Below are positions 12,531 to 21,620 of a DNA stretch of 64,000 bases, piece after piece. Every line of letters begins with the position of its first letter. The first letter of the stretch is position 1. The DNA comes from Burkholderia cepacia GG4 (lineage in GTDB: Bacteria; Pseudomonadota; Gammaproteobacteria; Burkholderiales; Burkholderiaceae). The DNA lies in contig NC_018513.1 in assembly GCF_000292915.1 (NCBI RefSeq), positions 2,418,001 to 2,482,000 of the forward strand. The letters are read 5' to 3'. The translations under genes were made by a program, and so were the position numbers. The notes below the pieces were generated by a model. That model saw only the letters and a program-made list of their open reading frames with translations, searched no databases and had not been told where the DNA came from.

Positions 12531-12557
12531 CGTACCGGCGCTGCGCGCGCCGGTACG
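12531..12557. terminator. Bidirectional hairpin between convergent genes
   Basis: A perfect 10-bp stem, CGTACCGGCG, with a 7-nt loop lies just after the FAH stop and just before the stop of the convergent DUF3331 gene. There is no T-tract, so termination strength is uncertain. Confidence 0.55.
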
Positions 12558-12560
12558 CGT

Positions 12561-12893
12561 TCACGCAGGCTGCACGCCCAGCGCATCGCTCGCGAGAATC
12601 ATCGCGCCGGCATTGGTCGGCCTCGGCCGCTCCGCCGGACGAAACACGGCGTCACCGGGGAAGATGGGCAAATGTGACAGCACGCAGATGCCGCGGCGGG
12701 ACGCGATGGCGCGCCGCCAGCGCTGCTCGCCGAAATGCCGGACGCCGGGCTCGACCCAACGCACCACCAGCACGCTTCCGTCACATTCCAGCACCGTCAC
12801 CTGGGCACCCGCGAACTCGGGGGCGGAACCCACGCACGGCCCGTCGTCCAGTCGTGAAGTCGCATCAGGCATGTCCCACCCGCAAGCCGGCAC
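12561..12893 (-). CDS. DUF3331 domain protein
   Basis: This small protein (up to 110 residues; a later ATG in frame is possible) has the DUF3331 pattern: a short beta segment VTVLECDGSVLVVRWVEPG, then a basic FGEQRWRRAIASRRGICVLS with a Cys, and a C-terminal PTNAGAMILASDAL. The family is largely limited to Burkholderia and relatives, and its function is unknown. The pattern of conserved Cys and basic residues might suggest nucleic-acid or metal binding, but nothing in the sequence proves it. It lies 41 bases downstream of the MDR gene and is probably co-transcribed. Confidence 0.7.
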   Translation of the reverse strand: MPACGWDMPDATSRLDDGPCVGSAPEFAGAQVTVLECDGSVLVVRWVEPGVRHFGEQRWRRAIASRRGICVLSHLPIFPGDAVFRPAERPRPTNAGAMILASDALGVQPA

Positions 12894-12934
12894 GGTCGAA
12901 CCCTGGGCGCGGTCGACCGCGCGTGTTCAATCGG

Positions 12935-13951
12935 TCACGTGATCCTGACCAGCATCTTGCCGGTGTTGGTCCCGTTCATCAGCCCGATAAAGGCCTCCGG
13001 CGCGCGCGCGACACCGTCGACGATCGTTTCGTCATGCACGATCTGCCCGCCCCGCAGCCACGCCGCCATCTCGTCGACGAACGCATCGCGGTGCTGCCGG
13101 TAGTCGTGCAGCAGGAAGCCCGTCAACGTCAGGCTGCGATAGACGATGTTTTCCATGAACCGCGGCCCGGGCAACACACCGACGCGGTCGTACTGCGAAA
13201 TGGCACCGCAGATCGCCGTACGTCCGCCGTAATTGAAGGTCGACAACGCGGCCTCGAGATGATCGCCGCCGACGTTGTCGAAATAGACGTCGATGCCCGC
13301 GGGCGCCACGGCCTCGAGTTGCTCGAGCACCGGCGCGCGCCGGTAATTGAACGCCGCATCGTAGCCGTAGCGTTCTCGAATCACGGCAACTTTCTCGTCG
13401 CTGCCGGCCGACCCGATCACGCGCGCCGCGCCCTTCAGCCGTGCGATCTGCCCCGCGAGCGAGCCGACCGCGCCCGCTGCGGCGGAAACGAATACGACTT
13501 CATCCGCGCGCATGCGTGCCACCACCAGCAGCCCGACATAGGCCGTCATGCCGGTGGCGCCCATGACGCCGAGATGCACGCTGCTCGGCAGGTCCGGCAA
13601 GTCCGGGACGCGGGTGAACTCTGCTGCCGCGCCCTGGGCGAGGTCGCGCCAGCCGTAACGGTGCAGCACGAGATCGCCGGGTGCGAATGCGCCCGACGTG
13701 CTGTCGATTACACGGCCGACCGCGGCGCCGGTCATCGTTTCATGCAACTTGAACGGCTCGACATACGACGGCCGGTCGTCCATTCGGCCGCGCATGTACG
13801 GATCGACCGAAATGTATTCGTTGCGGACGCGCACCTCGCCGTCCGACAACACCGGAAGCGGCACCTCGACCGTCATGAAATCGTCCGCAACCGGCTGACC
13901 GTGCGGCCGTCTCGCCAGTTGAATCTGCGTGCTGATCGTGGAGAACCTCAC
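12935..13951 (-). CDS. NADP-dependent MDR oxidoreductase (2-alkenal/curcumin reductase type)
   Basis: This 338-residue zinc-free medium-chain reductase of the leukotriene B4 12-hydroxydehydrogenase group reduces alpha,beta-unsaturated carbonyls with NADPH. Marks are ISVDPYMRGRM, the nucleotide-binding SAAAGAVGSLAGQ, and DVYFDNVGGDHLEA. The start is set at GTG 13951 because an AGGAGAGAG ribosome site lies about 5 bases upstream and homology begins there (RFSTISTQIQLARRP); an ATG further upstream would add about 25 unrelated residues. It is a paralogue of the gene at 17274. A role in reducing enone intermediates or detoxifying electrophiles is inferred. Confidence 0.88.
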   Translation of the reverse strand: MRFSTISTQIQLARRPHGQPVADDFMTVEVPLPVLSDGEVRVRNEYISVDPYMRGRMDDRPSYVEPFKLHETMTGAAVGRVIDSTSGAFAPGDLVLHRYGWRDLAQGAAAEFTRVPDLPDLPSSVHLGVMGATGMTAYVGLLVVARMRADEVVFVSAAAGAVGSLAGQIARLKGAARVIGSAGSDEKVAVIRERYGYDAAFNYRRAPVLEQLEAVAPAGIDVYFDNVGGDHLEAALSTFNYGGRTAICGAISQYDRVGVLPGPRFMENIVYRSLTLTGFLLHDYRQHRDAFVDEMAAWLRGGQIVHDETIVDGVARAPEAFIGLMNGTNTGKMLVRIT

Positions 13952-14047
13952 GGCCTCTCTCTCCTTGCAAAAACCCAGGGTGCCGGCGCTGCTGGCCGGG
14001 CACGCCGCACGGATGCGGCGGTGCACCGCGCCTCATGCGCAGGCTGG

Positions 14048-14332
14048 TCAGACTTCGCGCACGTGCTCGACCGACGGCGGGCCCACGAAGAAGGGGCCGG
14101 CCAGTTCGCGCCAACGCTGGAAATCGGCGGTCTGGCGAAACGCGTCGTGACGCTCGACGCTTTCCCATTGCACCATCAGCCGATAGCGCGACGGTTGCTC
14201 GATACCGCGATACAGATGCAAGCCATGGCAACCGGGTGCACGTTCGATCAGCGGCTTCGCCTCGGCGACCGCACGTTCAAACCCCGGCTCACCGTTTTCC
14301 TGGATCTCGATCTGGGCAATTTCAAAAATCAT
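14048..14332 (-). CDS. Antibiotic biosynthesis monooxygenase (ABM) domain protein
   Basis: This 94-residue single-domain dimeric alpha/beta-barrel protein has MIFEIAQIEIQENGE, then GCHGLHLYRGIEQPSRYRL and a final EHVREV strand pair. Such proteins act as small cofactor-free monooxygenases, isomerases or decarboxylases on aromatic or polyketide-like compounds, and many are of unknown role. The frame is open upstream, but homology starts at ATG 14332. It is followed by the MDR reductase and DUF3331 genes on the same strand, likely one unit. Confidence 0.75.
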   Translation of the reverse strand: MIFEIAQIEIQENGEPGFERAVAEAKPLIERAPGCHGLHLYRGIEQPSRYRLMVQWESVERHDAFRQTADFQRWRELAGPFFVGPPSVEHVREV

Positions 14333-14723
14333 GGCGGGTTTCTCCGCGCGACACGAACCGCCGCGCAGTGCAATTGACACGATGCCGGCATCGATCCCGG
14401 GCCGGACCTTCCGGGTGGGCTGCGCGCGCATGCGCGCGGCCCTGCTGCCGGCTCGCGTGGAAAGGCGAACGCGTCCGGTCGAGCGAGGTGATCGTCGACG
14501 ACTTCATGCGCGCTTCGGCATGAGGCCCTGGCCAGTGTGTCCAGGCGGGATCGGACCGGCAGTTAGCGGTCGGCGCAGGACGATCGAGCAGCTTCATGCT
14601 GCGCGGCCTCGCTCCGGCATCGAATCACCTGACGGCACCCGCTCGATACGAACCGGCCAGCCTGCATCGCTTCGGCCCGTCGCCACGATGAGCCAACGAT
14701 AGCGCTGTCGAGCCGAGTGCTCT

Positions 14724-14742
14724 ACCCCCACTACGGGGGGGT
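14724..14742. promoter_or_regulatory. C/G-rich inverted repeat, site 3
   Basis: ACCCCC-ACTAC-GGGGGGGT lies about 147 bases upstream of the AEC transporter start at 14889, in a 555-base gap (14333-14888) that holds no gene I can support. A run of seven A follows on the plus strand, so a hairpin role is an alternative. Confidence 0.55.
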
Positions 14743-14888
14743 GAAAAAAACCCGCGAGGCATTCATGTTGGCAGCAACGCTGCGACTCGCAGGGCCGCCT
14801 GTTGCGCCGTGTCGAGATCGCCTGGTCAGAATGCCGGTGATCGCGCCGGATACCGGCACGGTGCCCGGCGACCCGCTCTGGAGCTGCC

Positions 14889-15833
14889 ATGACTGCACAA
14901 CTATCGTCCGCGCTGGTGCCGTTTTTCTTTTCGATCGCAATGGGCTATTTCGCCGGAAAAACCCATGCCGGAACCATGCCGATCGTGTCGATCAACAAGA
15001 TGCTGGTCGACTACGCGCTGCCGTTCGCGCTGTTCGTCTATACCGCGAAGATGCCGCGTGCGGAACTGGCGAGCCATCTGGTTCCCGTCACCGTTATCGT
15101 GATCTTCATGCTCGTACCGTACTGCGCGTCGCTCGTGTTGTCGAAGCATGTCTTTCATGTCGATCCGAGTCGAGCCGCGGTGCGCGCCGTAACGGTTGGC
15201 ATGCCGAACTTTGCGGCCGTCGGCCTGCCGCTTCTCGTCGCCGTGTACGGCGAGTCGAGCACCCTGACGGTCGCGTTCGCGATCACCATCGCGTCGGTCG
15301 TGATGTCCCCGGCGTGCCTGATTCTGCTCGAGCGCGCCCGCAGCACCGAACACGCGCGTCGGCCGAATGCGCCACCGCTCGCCGGCGCGCTGCTCAACAC
15401 GTTCCTGAAGCCGGTCGTCCTGGCGCCGCTCGGCGGCATGGCCTGCTCCGTGCTCGGATGGCACCTGCCCACGCTGATCGCCCAATCGCTGGGCATCATC
15501 GGCGGCACGACGGCCGGTCTCGCGCTGTTTTCCACCGGCCTCATCCTTGCCGCGCTGCCGATCCAACTGAACCCTGAGGTAGGGGTTGCGCTGCTGCTCG
15601 GCCACCTCGTGCAGCCGCTGCTCGCATGGCTCTGCGTCCGCCTCTTCTCCGTGCCGGCGCCGATGGCCGGTCAGCTTGTGCTGCTGGCGGCGATACCGTG
15701 CGGTTCGTTCGGCATCCTGTTCGGGCTCGGCTACGAAATCGACGATCCGACCGCGGGCGCGACGCTGGTCGCGTCGAGCCTCCTGTCGGCGGTGACGCTG
15801 ACGATCACGATCTCGCTGCTCCGCTTCGTATAG
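14889..15833 (+). CDS. AEC family transporter (auxin/malonate efflux carrier)
   Basis: This 314-residue inner-membrane carrier has about ten hydrophobic segments in the two-half AEC arrangement. A GMPNFAAVGLPLL motif marks the conserved Asn/Pro helix break in the first half, and IPCGSFGILFGLGYE marks the C-terminal half. Family members move organic acids such as malonate or auxins. The ATG has GGAG 6 bases upstream. It is alone on its strand, behind a C/G-rich inverted repeat, so it probably carries a substrate or product of the pathway. Confidence 0.88.
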   Translation: MTAQLSSALVPFFFSIAMGYFAGKTHAGTMPIVSINKMLVDYALPFALFVYTAKMPRAELASHLVPVTVIVIFMLVPYCASLVLSKHVFHVDPSRAAVRAVTVGMPNFAAVGLPLLVAVYGESSTLTVAFAITIASVVMSPACLILLERARSTEHARRPNAPPLAGALLNTFLKPVVLAPLGGMACSVLGWHLPTLIAQSLGIIGGTTAGLALFSTGLILAALPIQLNPEVGVALLLGHLVQPLLAWLCVRLFSVPAPMAGQLVLLAAIPCGSFGILFGLGYEIDDPTAGATLVASSLLSAVTLTITISLLRFV

Positions 15834-15914
15834 ACGCGCCGCCCTTGGGGCCGCGGCAACGTTCGTCCGTGCATGCCGGACCACCTGACCGTGTGTTGCG
15901 TTCGTTCGCGCGGC

Positions 15915-16700
15915 TCACCGCTTGCCGCCTACGATCCGTTGCCATGCCGCGGCCTGTTCATCGCGCACGAGCTGCTCGGCGGACGCGGGCTTGACGGTAC
16001 GATACGGCGGCGCGTCCGCCTCGATCACCGCGACGATGGCGTCGATCATTTCCGCGGGATCGTGTTGCCGATTCAGTTCGCGCGTCGGCCAGTGGGCGAC
16101 CACGCGCTCGCCCTGGTCCCACCACTGATCCATGCTTTCCATGCCGGTGTCGTTGAAGCCGGTGCGATAGGCGCCGGGATTGATCGTCACGACTTCGACG
16201 CCGTAAGGCTTCAGTTCCTCCTCCATCGCGGCGCAGATGCCTTCGACGGCATGCTTCGACGCGGCGTAGGCACCGTCGAACGGCACCTTGACGAGTCCCG
16301 CGACCGACGACATCCAGACGATCCGGCCATGCCCGCGCACGACCATCCTGCGTGCGAATCCCTGCGCCACTTCGAGCGCCGCAAAGACATTCGTTTCGAA
16401 CACCGAGCGAAACACGGCTATCGGAATCTCCACCAGCGGGCCGGATTCCATGATGGCCGCGTTGTTCAGCAGCACATCGACGTCGTGCGTCAATGCATGC
16501 GCACGATCGATTTCGTTCGTCACATCGAACTTGATGACCTGCATGTCCACCCCGCGCGCCTTGGCCTCCTGCCGCAGCGCCCAGACCTGCGGCCAGATCT
16601 GGCCACCCGCGATCACGCGATGCCCGCGTTCGGCAAGCGCGAACGCGACCCCGCGCCCGAACCCGGACCCCGCACCGGTTATCAACACCGTTCTGGTCAT
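15915..16700 (-). CDS. Short-chain dehydrogenase/reductase (SDR)
   Basis: This 261-residue classical SDR has the cofactor motif TGAGSGFG (residues 7-14), NNAAIMESG, a catalytic Ser in the MSSVAG strand, and YAASK with the catalytic Tyr and Lys near residue 145. It oxidises an alcohol or reduces a ketone with NAD(P). It is transcribed away from the MDR gene at 17274. The closest regulatory element, a C/G-rich inverted repeat 97 bases upstream, ties it to the main regulon rather than to the TetR-type sites further right. Confidence 0.9.
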   Translation of the reverse strand: MTRTVLITGAGSGFGRGVAFALAERGHRVIAGGQIWPQVWALRQEAKARGVDMQVIKFDVTNEIDRAHALTHDVDVLLNNAAIMESGPLVEIPIAVFRSVFETNVFAALEVAQGFARRMVVRGHGRIVWMSSVAGLVKVPFDGAYAASKHAVEGICAAMEEELKPYGVEVVTINPGAYRTGFNDTGMESMDQWWDQGERVVAHWPTRELNRQHDPAEMIDAIVAVIEADAPPYRTVKPASAEQLVRDEQAAAWQRIVGGKR

Positions 16701-16796
16701 GCCCCCTCCCGCTCGGTAGACGATGATTGCGCCGGCCGGACCGACTCGGACGGCGACCTTGCCGACTACCTTACGGCGTTTCGCGCAGCCAACGCG

Positions 16797-16814
16797 CCCC
16801 CCCGATCGGGGAGG
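16797..16814. promoter_or_regulatory. C/G-rich inverted repeat, site 4 (SDR gene)
   Basis: CCCCCCC-GATC-GGGGAGG lies 97 bases upstream of the SDR start. It is an imperfect but clear member of the same set as sites 1-3 and 5-10. Confidence 0.5.
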
Positions 16815-16999
16815 CGGACCGCATCGCCGTCGCGGTCCGGAAGCGACCGTATGCCGTCACTCACCGCAACGCCCGATCCCGGCGAGCGCCTTATGACACG
16901 GCCCTTGCGGCGAACCGAGGCGCGGTTCGCCGTGGCCGTGCGTGCCGCGTCAACCGCAAACGGGACAGATCGCGGCGCGCGAAATCGCGCCGCACGGTT

Positions 17000-17018
17000 A
17001 CTAGACGACTGGTCTACT
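17000..17018. promoter_or_regulatory. TetR-type operator, copy 1
   Basis: ACTAGACGACTGGTCTACT is an inverted repeat TAGAC-N5-GTCTA. The identical 19 bases recur at 17142. It lies 256 bases upstream of the MDR gene. Confidence 0.65.
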
Positions 17019-17141
17019 CGGTCGTATGATCCGCATCACGGTTCGACCTCGTGGTCGGCCCTCGCATTCATGCGATGCATGGCGCAACCGGGCGCGCCCC
17101 CGCAGGTCAAGCCCTGCGACGTTGCCCGCAAGCGCCCAGGC

Positions 17142-17160
17142 ACTAGACGACTGGTCTACT
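17142..17160. promoter_or_regulatory. TetR-type operator, copy 2
   Basis: This is the exact second copy of the 19-base inverted repeat, 113 bases before the MDR start at 17274. The dyad size and TAGAC/GTCTA arms resemble operators of TetR-family repressors of electrophile-response genes. No TetR gene is in the window. Confidence 0.65.
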
Positions 17161-17273
17161 TTGCGCATGCGGCGTGCCCTGGCACGTCGTCCCGCGCATT
17201 GCGACCGTCACGCGAAAAACCCGCCGCCAACCGGCCCGATCCGGGCGGCGAAACCTTCACACCGAGGTCACCC

Positions 17274-18314
17274 ATGCCGCAATCCCCATCCGTCAATCGC
17301 CGGGTCGTCCTGGCCAGCCGCCCCGTCGGTGCGCCGGCAGCGCACGACTTCCGGCTTGAAACCACAGCCGTGCCGACGCCCGCCGACGGCGAAGTCCTGC
17401 TGCAGACGCTTTACCTGTCGCTCGATCCCTACATGCGGTGGCGCATGAGCGACGCGCCGTCCTACGCGCCGCCGGTTGCGCTCGGCGATACGATGGTGGG
17501 CGGCACCGTCAGCCGCGTCATCGCCTCGAAGCATGCCGCGTTTGCGGTTGGCGACCTGGTGCTTGGCGACAGCGGCTGGCAGGACTATGCGCTCTCCGAC
17601 GGCGCGGATCTGATGCCGCTCGGCACGGATCTCGACCACCCGTCCCATGCGCTTGGCGTGCTTGGCATGCCGGGCTTCACCGCCTACACGGGCCTGCTGC
17701 AGATCGGGCAACCGAAGCCGGGCGAAACGGTCGTCGTCGCGGCGGCGAGCGGTGCGGTTGGCGCCGTCGTCGGCCAGATCGCGAAACTGAAGGGCTGCCG
17801 CGTCGTCGGCATTGCGGGCGACGCGGAGAAATGCCGGTATGTCACCGAGACGCTCGGCTTCGACGTGTGCCTCGATCGGCGCGCGCCCGATCTGGCACGG
17901 CAGATCGCGCAAGCCTGCCCCGACGGCATCGACGTCTACTTCGAGAACGTCGGCGGCGCGATCTTCGACGCCGTGCTGCCGCGCCTCAACGTCGGCGCGC
18001 GCGTGCCGCTCTGCGGCCTGATCTCGCAATACAACGACAGCGAACCGGCGCCCGGCCCCGACCGCCTTCCGCTCCTGACCGACACGCTCCTGAAGAAACG
18101 GATCCGCATGGAGGGCTTCATCATCCTCGATCACTATGCGACCGGCTATCAGGCGTTCCTGGCCGAAATGGGCGGATGGGTCAAGGCCGGCGAGATCACG
18201 CCGCGCGAGGACGTCACCGACGGCCTGGAACACGCGCCGGACGCGCTCATCGGTCTGCTCGCGGGAAAGAACTTCGGCAAGGTGGTCGTGCGCGTCGCCG
18301 AAGCCGCTGCGTAA
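17274..18314 (+). CDS. NADP-dependent MDR oxidoreductase (alkenal/enone reductase type)
   Basis: This 346-residue zinc-free medium-chain reductase has SLDPYMRWRM near residue 48, a nucleotide-binding AAASGAVGAVVGQ, and DVYFENVGGAIFDAV. It is the same subfamily as the gene at 12935 and should reduce C=C bonds next to a carbonyl using NADPH. The frame is open for 450 codons upstream on shadow sequence, but homology and the initiation context (GAGG nearby) put the start at ATG 17274. It is followed 43 bases later by a DJ-1/PfpI-type gene. The pair sits behind twin TetR-type operators, which fits an electrophile-stress unit. Confidence 0.9.
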   Translation: MPQSPSVNRRVVLASRPVGAPAAHDFRLETTAVPTPADGEVLLQTLYLSLDPYMRWRMSDAPSYAPPVALGDTMVGGTVSRVIASKHAAFAVGDLVLGDSGWQDYALSDGADLMPLGTDLDHPSHALGVLGMPGFTAYTGLLQIGQPKPGETVVVAAASGAVGAVVGQIAKLKGCRVVGIAGDAEKCRYVTETLGFDVCLDRRAPDLARQIAQACPDGIDVYFENVGGAIFDAVLPRLNVGARVPLCGLISQYNDSEPAPGPDRLPLLTDTLLKKRIRMEGFIILDHYATGYQAFLAEMGGWVKAGEITPREDVTDGLEHAPDALIGLLAGKNFGKVVVRVAEAAA

Positions 18315-18357
18315 AGCGGATTCGCGCATCCATCATTCATCTTCATCCATCGACATC

Positions 18358-19041
18358 ATGAAACTTCTGTTCGTCCTGACCTCCCACGACACCCTCGGTT
18401 CGACCGGCGAGAAAACCGGCTTCTGGCTCGAGGAATTCGCTGCCCCCTACTTCACGCTGAAAGACGCAGGCGCCGACATCACGCTTGCGTCGCCGGCCGG
18501 CGGCCAGCCGCCGCTCGATCCGAAAAGTGCGGACCCCGCATTTCAGACTGACGCCACGCGCCGCTTCGAAGCGGATCCGGACGCGCGGGACGCGCTCGCG
18601 GCCACGCAAAAACTGTCCGAGGTTGCCGTCGACGGGTTCGACGCGGTGTTCTATCCGGGCGGCCACGGCCCCCTCTGGGATCTCGCCGAAGATGCACGGT
18701 CGATCTCGCTGATCGAGCAGGCCATCGCACTGGGCAAGCCGGTCGCGGCCGTCTGCCACGCACCGGGTGTGCTGCGCCATGCCAAGGGGCCGGACGGCAA
18801 GCCGCTCGTCGCCGGCAAGACCGTCACCGGCTTCTCGAATACGGAAGAGGATGCCGTCGGGTTGACAAACATCGTGCCGTTTCTCGTCGAGGACGAACTC
18901 AAGTCGAAGGGTGGCCGCTATTCGAAAACCGATGACTGGCAACCGTATGTGGTCGTCGACGGCCTGTTGATCACCGGCCAGAATCCGGCGTCGTCCGAAC
19001 CGGCCGCCCAGGCGCTGTTGAACCTGCTGACGCGCACCTGA
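18358..19041 (+). CDS. DJ-1/PfpI family (Hsp31-like, type 1 glutamine amidotransferase-fold) protein
   Basis: This 227-residue protein has the nucleophile elbow AVCHAPGVL (Cys at about 138) and GLTNIVPFLVEDEL typical of the Hsp31-like branch. FYPGGHGPLWDLAED provides the loop with the acidic partner residue. Relatives are glyoxalase III, deglycase or chaperone-like stress proteins. The start is the ATG at 18358 (MKLLFVLTSHD). It is likely co-transcribed with the upstream alkenal reductase, consistent with defence against reactive carbonyls. Confidence 0.88.
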   Translation: MKLLFVLTSHDTLGSTGEKTGFWLEEFAAPYFTLKDAGADITLASPAGGQPPLDPKSADPAFQTDATRRFEADPDARDALAATQKLSEVAVDGFDAVFYPGGHGPLWDLAEDARSISLIEQAIALGKPVAAVCHAPGVLRHAKGPDGKPLVAGKTVTGFSNTEEDAVGLTNIVPFLVEDELKSKGGRYSKTDDWQPYVVVDGLLITGQNPASSEPAAQALLNLLTRT

Positions 19042-19060
19042 CCCACGGAGCGCGCTCCGC

Positions 19061-19091
19061 ACCGGCGGCGAACGCCCGGTTCGCCGCCGGT
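19061..19091 (+). terminator. Hairpin after the DJ-1/PfpI gene
   Basis: A perfect 12-bp stem, ACCGGCGGCGAA, with a 7-nt loop lies 20 bases past the stop. It has no T-tract. The rest of the 330-base gap to 19372 shows no gene and should hold the FUSC promoter. Confidence 0.5.
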
Positions 19092-19371
19092 CGTGCGCAA
19101 GCACGAAACGCGCGGGACAGCATTCGACCGAGCACCCGCGGCAGCGATCACGATGCGGTGCACGGCTCGCCTGTCGATTCCTGCCGCGTAGCGGAACGGG
19201 CCGCGCGCGGCGAGCGGCCCGCTCGAGCATCGCGCCCGGTCGTCGCGCGATGACGTCGATCCTGATCCGGAAAAAGCGTTTAACACCACGCGCAACACTC
19301 GAGCGCGGTTCCGGAAAATACAATCACGGTCGTCCTGTCGCCGCACGCCCGCATCACGCGCCACCACCATC

Positions 19372-21579
19372 ATGTCTTCGTCGCCCTTCAGATTCACATC
19401 GTATATTTCGGATACCAAAACAGGTATCGCCATCGCCAATGCCGCCCGCAACTGGGCCGGCACGAGCGGCGTCACCTGGCTGTACCTCTTCAAGACCATT
19501 CTCGCCGCACTTCTGGCGCTCGGTGTGGCGATGAAGCTCGAACTGCCGATGCCACGCACGGCGATGACGACGGTCTTCGTGCTGATGCAACCGCAAAGCG
19601 GCATGGTGCTCGCCAAAAGCCTGTACCGGATCTGCGGCACGATCGTGGGCCTGCTCGCCATGCTGGTGCTGATCAGTCTGTTCGGGCAGACGCCGGAACT
19701 GTTCCTCGGTGCAACCGCGCTCTGGATCGGCATTTGCACGGCAGGTGCCGCGCGCAACCGCAACTTCCGGACCTATGGCTTCGTGCTCGCCGGCTACACC
19801 GCCGCGCTCATCGGCATCCCGTCATGGCAGCATCCGGACGCAGCCTTTCTTTCGGCGATGACGCGTGTGACGGAGGTGACGATCGGCATCCTGAGTTCGG
19901 GTGCGGTCAGCGCGCTCGTCTTTCCGCAGCATGTCAGCGAACAGATCAACCGCGTGAACAGCGCGCGGTTCGCCGCGTTCGCGGACGATGTGCTGGCGAT
20001 TCTGTCCGGCCGGATCGACCGGTCGTTTCTCGAGGCGCTGAGCGTGCGCGTCGTCGACGAGACCGTCAACGCGGAAGCCGCGCGCAGCGCCGCGGTGTTC
20101 GAAGGCCCCGACACACGCTTGCGAAACGGCCGCCTGACTCGTCTCAATGCGGAGCGCATGGCAGCGTCGACGCGCCTGCACGCGTTGAGTCAGCTGATCG
20201 CCCGACTGCGGGTCGCGCGAGCCGATGTCGTGCTGACGGAGATCGATGCACTGATGGCCGGTATCGCGGCACCGCTCCGTCTCGAACGGCAGGATGCGAC
20301 GCACGCCGACGCTATCGACACACTCGCCACGTCGCTGGCCGCCAACCTCGAACGCTGCCGCACGGCGCTGCCCGGCCGCGCACAGCTGGCGCGAAACCGG
20401 CTCGGCAGCGGCGCGACCGCGCTCGACTTCGACACGGCCGTCGACCTGCTCGACCGGTTCCTGGACAGCTATATCGCCTATGCGAGCACCTATCTGTCGC
20501 TGAACGCCACCGCGCACGAGCGCGAACAGTGGGTGGCACCATACGAGCCGCGCACCAATCCGCTGATCGCGGCAGTCGCCGGCGTCCGCGCGATGCTGCT
20601 GACGCTCGTGCTGAGCGCGTTCTGGATCGCGACCGCCTGGCCGTCGGGCGCCCTGCTCGTGCTGAACGGCGGCGCCATCTGCGCACTGGTCGCATCTTCC
20701 GCGCGCCCGTCTCGCACGGCGTTCCAGATGGCGATCGGCACGGCGTTCGCGTCCGTCATCGGGCTGATCGTCATGTTCGTCGTCTACCCGGTCATCGACG
20801 GCTTCCCGCTGCTGTGCGTGGTACTCGCTGCGCCGCTCGCATTGGGATGCTGGATGACGACGCGCCCGTCGCTGGCCGGGTACGGCATCGGATACTGCAT
20901 CTATTTCTGCTTTCTGACGGGCCCCGACAATGTCGTCGCCTACGATCCGACGTCCTTCATGAACGACGCGATCGCGCTGGTCCTGTCGATGCTGATGGCG
21001 TCGGTCGCGTTCGAATTGTTCCTGCCGCCGACGATGCGCGGGTTGCGCAAACACCTGCTGGCCGACCTGCGCAGGCAGGTCGTGTTCGCCTGCACCGACT
21101 CGGCCGCGACGCTGCGCACGCGCTTCGAAAGCCGCACGCGCGACCTCATGTATCAGGTTCGGTCGATCTCGCGTGACGACCCGGTGGCGAACGGCGAATC
21201 CGTCGAATGGTTCCTGTCCGTCCTTGAGATCGGCTCGGCCGTCGTGGACCTGCGCGGCGCGATGGCCAGCGAGGCCGCACGGACGGCCCCGGACGCCGCA
21301 CCGGCATGGCTCGACGATTGCGCATCCGCATGCTGCGCGATCCGGCTGCTGTTCGAGGCGCCGACACCGAAGGCCAGCGCCGCCGCCACGCACGCGGTGC
21401 AGGTTGCAATCGCCACGCTGCAACGGACGATGCAGACTACCGATGCGGCTCGCCCGGCGGCGCCTCACCTTCAGACGGTGCTCGGTAGTCTGCATTTCAT
21501 TCACAGCGCGCTCGCGGCACCCGATTCGCCGCTGCCCGCGCCGAATGTCCACGCGCCGGCACCAGGCCGCGCACACTGA
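19372..21579 (+). CDS. FUSC family inner-membrane protein (aromatic acid/fusaric acid efflux)
   Basis: This 735-residue protein has two hydrophobic blocks of about six segments each (roughly residues 40-190 and 400-550), separated and followed by soluble helical regions. It shares the FUSC pattern with AaeB and fusaric acid resistance pumps. The first block contains KLELPMPRTAMTTVFVLM. Such proteins export aromatic carboxylic acids with a membrane-fusion partner. No HlyD-type partner gene is adjacent, so it may act alone or with a remote partner. It is convergent with the symporter gene, 41 bases away. Confidence 0.88.
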   Translation: MSSSPFRFTSYISDTKTGIAIANAARNWAGTSGVTWLYLFKTILAALLALGVAMKLELPMPRTAMTTVFVLMQPQSGMVLAKSLYRICGTIVGLLAMLVLISLFGQTPELFLGATALWIGICTAGAARNRNFRTYGFVLAGYTAALIGIPSWQHPDAAFLSAMTRVTEVTIGILSSGAVSALVFPQHVSEQINRVNSARFAAFADDVLAILSGRIDRSFLEALSVRVVDETVNAEAARSAAVFEGPDTRLRNGRLTRLNAERMAASTRLHALSQLIARLRVARADVVLTEIDALMAGIAAPLRLERQDATHADAIDTLATSLAANLERCRTALPGRAQLARNRLGSGATALDFDTAVDLLDRFLDSYIAYASTYLSLNATAHEREQWVAPYEPRTNPLIAAVAGVRAMLLTLVLSAFWIATAWPSGALLVLNGGAICALVASSARPSRTAFQMAIGTAFASVIGLIVMFVVYPVIDGFPLLCVVLAAPLALGCWMTTRPSLAGYGIGYCIYFCFLTGPDNVVAYDPTSFMNDAIALVLSMLMASVAFELFLPPTMRGLRKHLLADLRRQVVFACTDSAATLRTRFESRTRDLMYQVRSISRDDPVANGESVEWFLSVLEIGSAVVDLRGAMASEAARTAPDAAPAWLDDCASACCAIRLLFEAPTPKASAAATHAVQVAIATLQRTMQTTDAARPAAPHLQTVLGSLHFIHSALAAPDSPLPAPNVHAPAPGRAH

Positions 21580-21620
21580 CGCGTGCACCGGCGTGCATCG
21601 GGCATCGCGGCTGGTTCAGG

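Noticed and set aside
15873..17273. 813-codon frame that would extend the MDR gene at 17274 far upstream
   Set aside because: The upstream part overlaps the SDR gene on the other strand and the regulatory gap with two operators; homology begins at 17274.
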